This document shows positions 1-6,300 of a stretch of 8,680 nt of DNA, piece by piece. Source of the DNA: JAXGTD01 sp040775095 (GTDB lineage Bacteria; Pseudomonadota; Gammaproteobacteria; Chromatiales; Chromatiaceae); NCBI GenBank assembly GCA_040775095.1, contig JAXGTD010000156.1:1-8680 (forward strand), read 5' to 3'. The first letter of the stretch is position 1; every line of letters starts with the position of its first letter. The translations under genes and the position numbers were made by a program. Under the pieces are notes generated by a model. The model was not told the origin of the DNA, made no database searches, and saw only the letters and a list, made by a program, of their open reading frames with translations.

Positions 1-18
1 CCCCACCTTTCGGTGGGG
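1..18 (-). terminator. Candidate hairpin terminator of the minus-strand operon
   Basis: A perfect 7-bp stem (CCCCACC / GGTGGGG) encloses a 4-base loop, 73 bases beyond the stop codon of the Memo-AMMECR1 gene. Read on the minus strand the loop is GAAA. Any T-run that would make it a classical intrinsic terminator lies outside the window, so function is inferred from position and stem strength. Bases 19-91 between the hairpin and the stop codon hold no gene that I can see. Confidence 0.5.
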
Positions 19-91
19 CGCGGCGCGCGGCTGCTTCACGCGTGCCGATCGATCGCGTGGAACCGCCGACGGCCTGGCGGCAAGGGGCCTG

Positions 92-1696
92 TCATCGGGC
101 GCTGAGGCCCGACTCCAGCCCCGCATAGGGTGCGCTGATCTTCTGACTGGTGAAGACCTCAAACTGGGCCCCGTCCCGCCACGCCTGTTCGGCCAGACCG
201 GCCTTGCGCGCCAGCGCGCCAAGGGTCTGCGCGCGGTCCCAACCCTGCTCGCTGGCGACCTCGGGCAAAAAGACCGCGCGATGGCCATCCTTGCTCAGGA
301 TGATGCCCTGCTCGCCAACCGCAAACGCGTCAGCGGACGGGATTGGTCGGGGTACCGAGAGCACGCTCACCTCCACCTCCAAACCATCGAGCTCGGCGCC
401 GGTCAGCGGCGTGAAACGCGGATCGTTGACCGCCGCGTTGACAGCGTTCTCCAGCACGGCCAGATACAGCGGCGCGAGCGGCTCGATATAGCCGATGCAG
501 CCGCGCAGCCGACCATCGCGCTTTAGGGTCACGAATGCCCCCGCCGGCTCGCTCAGCGATGCCGGCAGATCCGTCAACAGGCGCTTGATCTCGGCCTCCA
601 GTGCCTCGGAGCGGCCCAACACGGCCTGCTCGATCGCCAACACCGCCAACCGATGCAGGCGCTGGAGATCGCCGGTGCCGATCGGTGTCGCGCCGGTGGC
701 CGCGGCATCCCCTTGCTCGTCGACTGCCGGATCGGCCGTTGCGTTGGCGACCGCCGAAAATGGCCGCGAGCTCGACACCGCCAGCGCCGCGTAGCTGACG
801 GAGCTGGAGTAATCCCCGGTCAAGGCCCCGCTGGTTGTATACGCGATGGGTCTGATCTGCGCCCCGCCCGGGAGCATCGAGAGCAGCACCGCGATGGGCC
901 GAAAGCCGCAGATGCTGATGCCGGTGCGTTCACGATAGTCCAGGAACGCGGCCGGATCCTTATTCTCGATCGTCTCCAGCGCGCCATCGTCCAGGGCACG
1001 GATGCGTTCGGCCGTGCGCCCATCAAGCGGAAACGGCAGAAAGCCGAATCGTTCGCCATAGTGGGTGAAGTCGCTGGAGACGATGACGAGTGTCCGCGCG
1101 TCGGCATAGGGCCGCAGCAGGTCCGCGGCCGCGCGGAGCCCATCGTCGTCCGGTGCGCCAATCAACACCGGCAGCAATCGCCAGCCTGGTGCCAGCGCGC
1201 GTTGCAACAGCGGGAGCTCGATCTCGATGGCGTGCTCCTGACGATGCGCCAGCCGATGCGCCTGCACCAGCGGCGAGGCGCGAAGACCGGAGATGGCATC
1301 CACGTCGAGCGGGATCTCTCCGAGCGGGGTCTCGTAAGCAGAGACATCGGCAATCGAAAGACCCTCGAAGCCGCTGCGGTGAGCCGGTGCGAGCACCATC
1401 ACGCGTGCGAAATGCCGCCCCCGCACCAGTGAAAACGCCTCGGCGGCGGTCGCACCGCTGTAGCGATAGCCGGCGTGGGGGACGATCAACGCCCGCAGGT
1501 CCGCGGTCGCCGGATGGACCTGCGCCCGGTCCAACAGGGTATCGATCTCGTCGGCCAGCACCCGAGGCTCGGCGGGATACCAGCCCCCGGCCAGTGCGCT
1601 GGGACGGGTCGCGGCACTCGCGGAGCCACACGGGGGCAACAGGGTCAGGGCGGCGGCCAACAGCACCGCCGCCCGGCGTCTTGGTCGGGTTGTCAT
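92..1696 (-). CDS. amrB: Exported Memo (AmrB)-AMMECR1 (AmrA) fusion, AmmeMemoRadiSam system
   Basis: The 534-residue product joins two AmmeMemoRadiSam parts. Residues 1-28 look like a Sec signal peptide: Arg-rich start, hydrophobic stretch about 9-21, and a SASA-type cleavage site near 28. Residues about 30-310 are the Memo domain, a fold related to extradiol dioxygenases, with PHAGYRYSG (H74), LAPAHRSG (H106), SSDFTHYG (H212) and SICGF (C263). These match the His/His/His/Cys pocket that binds metal in human MEMO1. An Ala/Thr/Gly-rich linker (about 311-343) leads to the AMMECR1 domain (about 345-530) with its hallmark LRGCIG at 397-402. I chose the ATG at 1696, not the in-frame ATG at 1768, because it puts the signal sequence at the N-terminus and begins 25 bases after the preceding stop codon; neither start has a clear Shine-Dalgarno. 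The protein is probably periplasmic. Its biochemical reaction is not established; metal-dependent redox or binding is an inference from the pocket. Confidence 0.93.
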   Translation of the reverse strand: MTTRPRRRAAVLLAAALTLLPPCGSASAATRPSALAGGWYPAEPRVLADEIDTLLDRAQVHPATADLRALIVPHAGYRYSGATAAEAFSLVRGRHFARVMVLAPAHRSGFEGLSIADVSAYETPLGEIPLDVDAISGLRASPLVQAHRLAHRQEHAIEIELPLLQRALAPGWRLLPVLIGAPDDDGLRAAADLLRPYADARTLVIVSSDFTHYGERFGFLPFPLDGRTAERIRALDDGALETIENKDPAAFLDYRERTGISICGFRPIAVLLSMLPGGAQIRPIAYTTSGALTGDYSSSVSYAALAVSSSRPFSAVANATADPAVDEQGDAAATGATPIGTGDLQRLHRLAVLAIEQAVLGRSEALEAEIKRLLTDLPASLSEPAGAFVTLKRDGRLRGCIGYIEPLAPLYLAVLENAVNAAVNDPRFTPLTGAELDGLEVEVSVLSVPRPIPSADAFAVGEQGIILSKDGHRAVFLPEVASEQGWDRAQTLGALARKAGLAEQAWRDGAQFEVFTSQKISAPYAGLESGLSAR

Positions 1697-1721
1697 CGCA
1701 TGGTCGCCGGTCGCGGGTTGG

Positions 1722-1988
1722 TCATCCGGCCAGGTTGTGCGGACGGCGCAGCGCCGCCGAGGGGACATCGCGCAGCGCCGTCTCGATTGGTCCGCCGCAC
1801 GGCGACCTCGTCGACCACGGCCACCGCCCCAGCAGCCAGAGCCCTGGGAGCATCAGCGCACCGGCGAACAGGCGCCGACGCGGCGGCGAGCGCAGCCCAT
1901 CCGTCCCGGCTGTCGGCCTGTCCTGTTCCGGCTCCGTGCGGTTCGTCGCGCCTCGCATCATCGCGCTTTTCATGTGCGTCACCCTCAT
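1722..1988 (-). CDS. Small protein with one hydrophobic segment, translationally coupled to amrS
   Basis: The predicted protein has 88 residues. Its ATG (1988-1986) overlaps the TGA of amrS (1987-1985) as ATGA, and it stops 25 bases before the Memo-AMMECR1 start, so it fits exactly between two operon genes. A second in-frame ATG at 1973 has GAGG nine bases upstream and may be the real start, giving 83 residues. The first 35 residues are hydrophilic. An arginine run followed by LF (PPRRRLF, about 35-41) leads into a hydrophobic stretch to about 58. This resembles a twin-arginine signal or an N-in membrane anchor, though the strict SRRxFLK pattern is not met. The last 30 residues (ending about IETALRDVPSAAL) would lie in the periplasm. 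I do not recognise a family. The competing frame over 1693-2034 looks like a shadow. Gene context suggests a membrane or export accessory of the Memo system. Confidence 0.6.
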   Translation of the reverse strand: MRVTHMKSAMMRGATNRTEPEQDRPTAGTDGLRSPPRRRLFAGALMLPGLWLLGRWPWSTRSPCGGPIETALRDVPSAALRRPHNLAG

Positions 1989-2965
1989 TGCCAAACGCCG
2001 GCAATCGGCTCGTTACAGGTCGGGCAGCGGCCATCGGAGGTCAGATTATTGGCGTCGATCCAGAATCCGGTGCGTGCGATCAGGAGCGTGCCGTCGCGCG
2101 GACAATGGGTAGAGCCACCCGGGTGCCCCATCAGATTGCCGACATAGACGTAGCTTAGACCCGCGTCCATGGCCTCGTCGCGCGCCATCTCGAGGGCCGC
2201 GGCCGGCGTCGGCGGCAGATTGCGCATCCGGTACTGGGGCTGGAACCGGCTGAAGTGCAACGGCGTGGTTGGCCCGAGCTCATCGCGAATCCAGTGCGCC
2301 ATGCGCCGGATCATGGCCAGGTCGTCGTTCAGGGTCGGGATCAGCAGATTGGTGACCTCGATCCACACGCCCTCGGCCCGCATGGTCACCAGGGCATCGA
2401 GCACGGGTTGCAGCGTCGCCGCGCTGTTGCGGCGATAGAACCCGTCGTCGAATGCCTTCAGGTCGACGTTCGCGGCATCGACCACACGACATAGCCGCCG
2501 CAACGGGGCCTGGTTGATATAGCCGGCGGTGATCAGGCAGTTGCGCAACCCGCGCGCGTGGGCGATCTCACTGCTGTCGTAGGTGTACTCGTAGAATACG
2601 ATGGGATCGGAATAGGTATACGCGATACTCCGGCAGCCCTCGTCGACAGCGGTCTCGACGAGCTCTGCCGGATCGGCCCGGAAGATGCCCTCCATCTCTT
2701 CCCCGCCGCGCTGCGACAACTGCCAGTTCTGGCAGTTCAGGCAGTGCAGGTTGCAACCCGCGGTACCCACGGAGAAGACCGCCGACCCCGGCAGAAAGTG
2801 ATAGAGGGGTTTCTTCTCCATCGGGTCGATGTGCACGGCAGACGGACGTCCGTAGGTGGTCGCCCGAAGCCTGCCGTCGAGATTGACGCGGACACGGCAG
2901 TCGCCGGCGGCCCCCTCGGGGATCACACAGGCGCGCGGACAAAGCTCACAGACCACGGCGGTCAT
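1985..2965 (-). CDS. amrS: AmmeMemoRadiSam system radical SAM enzyme
   Basis: The 326-residue product has the radical SAM signature CNLHCLNC (C71, C75, C78), which binds the [4Fe-4S] cluster used to cleave S-adenosylmethionine. It is preceded by the AmrS-type N-terminal Cys motif (C6, C9, C13, C23 in CELCPRAC...GDC) and the IDPMEKKPLYHFLPGS stretch typical of the PflA-related AmrS branch. The C-terminus has the family's knuckle region ending IAGVW, but only three of its usual four cysteines remain (C288, C314, C317); the CPxC position is CPRD. The length is close to other AmrS proteins. The ATG at 2965 has a strong Shine-Dalgarno (GGGAGG, eight bases away). It overlaps the upstream small membrane-protein gene and the downstream small gene by ATGA each. 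There is no signal peptide, so the enzyme should be cytosolic. Its substrate is unknown; the co-encoded Memo or AMMECR1 polypeptide or a cofactor is a possibility only. Confidence 0.95.
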   Translation of the reverse strand: MTAVVCELCPRACVIPEGAAGDCRVRVNLDGRLRATTYGRPSAVHIDPMEKKPLYHFLPGSAVFSVGTAGCNLHCLNCQNWQLSQRGGEEMEGIFRADPAELVETAVDEGCRSIAYTYSDPIVFYEYTYDSSEIAHARGLRNCLITAGYINQAPLRRLCRVVDAANVDLKAFDDGFYRRNSAATLQPVLDALVTMRAEGVWIEVTNLLIPTLNDDLAMIRRMAHWIRDELGPTTPLHFSRFQPQYRMRNLPPTPAAALEMARDEAMDAGLSYVYVGNLMGHPGGSTHCPRDGTLLIARTGFWIDANNLTSDGRCPTCNEPIAGVWQ

Positions 2966-3243
2966 TCGATGTGCCTCCCGGGGCCGCTCGCGGCCCCGTC
3001 TTCACCCTCGGGGTGATACCAGTCGGCCTCACGATCGCGAAGATCCCCGGCCTCGATCAGGGGCCGCAGCGCATCGAGGTCCACCCGGCGCCAACCGCTA
3101 CCCTGCTCGGTCTCTCCACGCAGGGTGGCATCCAGATACAGGCCGCCGAATACCAGGTTCAACAGCACCAGCCCCAACAACCGCACCTCGCGGGCGTGCA
3201 TCCGAGGCAACGCCATGGTCAGCGTGCGAGCAACCGGTTTCAT
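2962..3243 (-). CDS. Small single-span membrane protein, operon partner of amrS
   Basis: The predicted protein has 93 residues. A basic N-terminus (about 1-21) is followed by one transmembrane segment (about 22-39, LLGLVLLNLVFGGLYLD). A hydrophilic, mostly acidic C-terminal part of about 50 residues would face the periplasm by the positive-inside rule. The stretch VDLDALRPLIEAG...DREADWYHPEG looks like a short folded or conserved helix, but I do not recognise the family. The ATG at 3243 has GGAG ten bases upstream. Its TGA (2964-2962) overlaps the amrS ATG as ATGA, which argues that it is a real, translationally coupled gene. It lies 141 bases downstream of the large redox fusion gene. Its position between the membrane redox protein and AmrS suggests a membrane adaptor or assembly factor; this is inference only. 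Confidence 0.72.
   Translation of the reverse strand: MKPVARTLTMALPRMHAREVRLLGLVLLNLVFGGLYLDATLRGETEQGSGWRRVDLDALRPLIEAGDLRDREADWYHPEGEDGAASGPGRHIE
2974..2979 (-). promoter_or_regulatory. Strong ribosome binding site of amrS
   Basis: On the minus strand GGGAGG lies eight bases before the amrS ATG (2965-2963), inside the last codons of the preceding gene. It is the clearest Shine-Dalgarno in the operon and fixes the amrS start. It directly abuts the inverted repeat at 2980-2997. Confidence 0.7.
2980..2997 (-). repeat. Perfect 8-bp inverted repeat abutting the amrS ribosome binding site
   Basis: GGGGCCGC and GCGGCCCC flank two bases, giving a very stable GC-only hairpin in the mRNA. Its 3' foot touches the first base of the amrS Shine-Dalgarno. 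It lies within the 3' end of the upstream small membrane-protein gene, so it must also serve as codons there (encoding roughly GAASGP). A role in tuning amrS translation is inference; in GC-rich coding DNA a chance repeat is also possible. Confidence 0.5.
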
Positions 3244-3384
3244 GGATGCGCCGCTCCCGGAATCCCGTTCAGCGGCCCACCCGGCCGGGCGGGCGTGGTC
3301 TGGGCATTCGCCGCCACTTTCCTATTCGACAAACAGCGGACGGTTTTCGATCCCTGGCGGACCATTTTCGGGCCATCTCCCGCG
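3244..3384. other. 141-base gap between the redox fusion and the 93-residue membrane protein
   Basis: This gap follows the TGA of the fusion gene and holds the GGAG ribosome binding site (3257-3254) for the next gene. I see no T-tailed hairpin, so the upstream transcript could continue into the amrS genes. In the frame of the fusion gene, reading past the TGA gives 20 more codons ending in ENRPLFVE before a TAG at 3324-3322. In another frame a 52-codon ORF (3398-3240) spans the gap; see the rejected list. Confidence 0.4.
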
Positions 3385-6300
3385 TCAGCCGCTCCCATGT
3401 CCAGCCTCCAGCTCAGTCGCGGCCCGCGAGCGGCCGGCCAGATGGCCGTGCCCGGCGCGAAGCCGCGTGTCGATCCCGTTCACACAGCGATTGCAGCGAA
3501 TGCAATCGAGGTCGAATTCGCCCCGGACACCGAGATCGCAATGCTCGAATCGCCTGCGTGGTGCGAGGTGCTGCAGCAGTGCAACCTTGTTCCCCAGCGC
3601 CAGCATCGCGCCCATCGGGCAAAGATAGCGGCACCAGAGACGAAAATGGAACAGCGAGCCAACCACCACGATGGCAAGCAGCAGCCCCATCCAGAGCCCG
3701 CCATGACCACGCCACCAGTTGCCGAAGGCGTGCTGCATGGGATCAAAACCGGCCCAGAGCGCATCACCACTGGCATAGACCATCACCAGCATGGCCGCGA
3801 GCAGGACGTACTTCAGGTAGCGCAACCGATCGTCCACATGCCGGTCCACATAGCCGCGCAGACCCAGGCGCCAACCGAGCCACGACGCGCACTCCTGCAG
3901 CGCGCCAAACGGGCAGAGATAGCCGCACCAGACCGGCCCCAACAGCAACGCGCTGACGCCGGCAAACCCGATCAGCAGCCAGCGTTGCGGATTCTGCACC
4001 GGCGTCGCCACCTGCCCGAGGCTCAGATTGACCAGGTCAATCTCGGTCAATGGTGTGTTCATCCAGACACCCAGTATCGCAAGCGAGGCAGCAAGGAACC
4101 CGAGCCGCGCCCATCCACCCCCGGCCAGAAACACGGGGATAAACGCCGCCAGCAATGCCAGCGTCACATAGAAGCCGATACCCGGCAATGCACCGGCCCC
4201 AGAGACCCGCGGCGGCATCGCGCGCCCGAATGCGGCCCCGGTGGCGGCGCCCGCCGCCTGGTTGATGGCCGCGAGCGCGGCCCGGCTGGTCACGGTCGCA
4301 CCGCTGAGCCCGTCGAACCGGTCCAGCGACAACGGGGTCCCTGCCAGCGACTGCCCGCGCAGCCCCTGCAGCCAGTCGTCGATGCCGGCAATATAGGCCG
4401 GCGTCTCGTCCGAGTCGATGTAGCGCAGGCCGCGCAGAACGCCATCGCGATCGACCGCCAGCAGCAGATTCAGCGGACCGGCGAAGCCGCGCACGTCGGC
4501 CGCCGCGGCCATACTCGAGAGCGCCACCAGGTCGGCGTCGCCCTGCTTGTCCGCGTGGCCCAGATAGTGCGGGAACGGCTGCTCGACCAACTCGAAGCGC
4601 TGTCCATCGGCGAGTGTCGCCAGCGAGGCCTCGTCAAAACGCAGCGTCGCACCGCGCTCAAGGCCGAGGTCCAGCCAATGCCAGGCATAGGTGATCAGCA
4701 CGGCAAGGATCAGCGCCCAACCCAGGTTCGGGCCGAGCACCGGCCCGGGAAAGGACCGGAAACCCCGCGGCGTCAGCCGGGCGTTGCGCTCCGGCATCCA
4801 GCGCGCAAACAACAGCGGCAGCAGGCTCAGGCCCAGCAGCGCGGCAAGCACCCGGCAGGTCCCCTCGATCCCCAGCAGCGGGACCATCAGCGCCCCCGCC
4901 ACCAGGCCACCGACGGCCCCACCGAGGTTGTCCGCGGCCTGTGCCATTCCGCCGCTCGAGAGGACGTCGGCCAGGTCCAACTCGGCGACGAGCACCGTGA
5001 GCGGGAACCCGGTCCCGGTGAGCAGGCCGAGCAGCAGCGCGAGCATCAGAAAGCCCGGCTCCTGCAGCGCCGGTGCCCCGTCACCGATGCGTTCCACCGC
5101 CCAGGGCACGGCCAGCAGCACCAGCGCGGTGGCGACCAACAGGCCGAGCAGCCAGGCCACCGGCGCGACCCCGCGCGCCAGACGTTGCCCGATCCCCGCC
5201 CCCAGCGCCAATCCCGTCATGAACAGACCGTTCAACAGCGCAACGCGCTCGAACATGAACCCGACCCGCGCCTGATAGCCAAACAGCACCACCAGTTGCG
5301 CGGCCATCGCGGCAATGCCGAGCACGAACAGGCCGAAGGTTCCGGCGCGACGCAGCAGCACCGGCCGACTGAAGCCCTCGAAACTGCTGCGCAACAGCCA
5401 CAGCAGCACGAACAGCACCGGCGGCAGCAGATAGGGCCAGGCCCCGAGCAGACGCAGGCCCGCCAGGGCAGCAACGAAACCCGAGCCGGAGAAGCTGCCC
5501 CAGAGGACCATGTTCAGGTAGTAGGTGACCGGGCGGGCGTCGGTGTTGATGTCGGCCGGGACGCGCGCCAGGCGCTCGCGCACGTAGGCGATGTCCGATG
5601 CCGGCAGCAACGTGCGAAAACCTTCAGCGGGAAAGCGCCGCTCTGCCAATGGCAGGGCGAGATAGCGTTCCTCGAGCACCTCCGGATCCTCGCTGACCTG
5701 TCCCGGGGTCGGCGACGCGCACAGGGTCACCTCGTCACCGGGCATGATCGCCACCTCGGCGAACGGCGCCGAGAGGGTGCGATAGACCGAGCCCAGATAG
5801 CCCCCCACCGTCTCGCCCAGGTAGTTCGATGCGGCGCTGACACGGGTGCAGAACACACCCCCGGGGCTCAGATGATCCCGCACCGACGTGTAGAAGGTCT
5901 GGGTAAAGTAGCGGTTGCCCGTTGCGCTCGACGGCGTCGCCGACAGGGCCAGGATGAGGTCGTAGCGTTCGTCCGCCGGAAGCCGCGCGAGGAAGCGCCG
6001 CCCATCGGCGAAATGCAGATGCAGTCGGCTGTCGTCCAGCGCCGCACGCGAGGGCGCATCCAGGTAGGCCCGCACCAGATCGAACGCCACGCGGTCCTGC
6101 TCCACCTGATCGAGGCGCTGCACCCGCCAGCGCAGCAGCTCGGCCGCCAGCCCGCCCGCAAATCCCTCGAGCAGCAACACGCGTTTGGCCGCGCCACCGG
6201 CACCTGCCGCCTGTGCCTGCACATAGGCGGCCTGTTGGGCCGTCTCCAGGGGTAGCGGGAAGCTCTCACTGACCTGACCATCCGCCACCAGCGAATACTG

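Noticed and set aside
653..1432. Long plus-strand ORF opposite the Memo domain
   Set aside because: It is antisense to a clearly conserved gene, has no coherent domain and is rich in Arg, Gly and Gln, as expected of a shadow in GC-rich DNA.
3322..3387. Possible TGA readthrough or selenocysteine extension of the fusion protein, ending ENRPLFVE at a TAG
   Set aside because: No stem-loop resembling a SECIS element was recognised and the tail lacks a motif. More likely it is a recent loss of the original stop position or chance.
3240..3398. A 52-codon minus-strand ORF overlapping the end of the redox fusion gene by 14 bases and ending in an ATGA overlap with the 93-residue protein gene
   Set aside because: It has no recognisable domain or hydrophobic segment, third-position GC is lower than in the neighbours, and no clear ribosome site is seen. 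The ATGA coincidence alone is too weak to call it.
4025..4043. 9-base-arm inverted repeat (AGATTGACC-A-GGTCAATCT)
   Set aside because: It lies inside coding sequence for a linker between membrane spans of the fusion protein and has no start or gene boundary nearby. Chance is the simplest explanation.
2971..6255. 1094-codon plus-strand ORF opposite the redox fusion gene
   Set aside because: It is Gln/Arg/His-rich low-complexity sequence, antisense to a gene with clear domains; a stop-free shadow caused by high GC.
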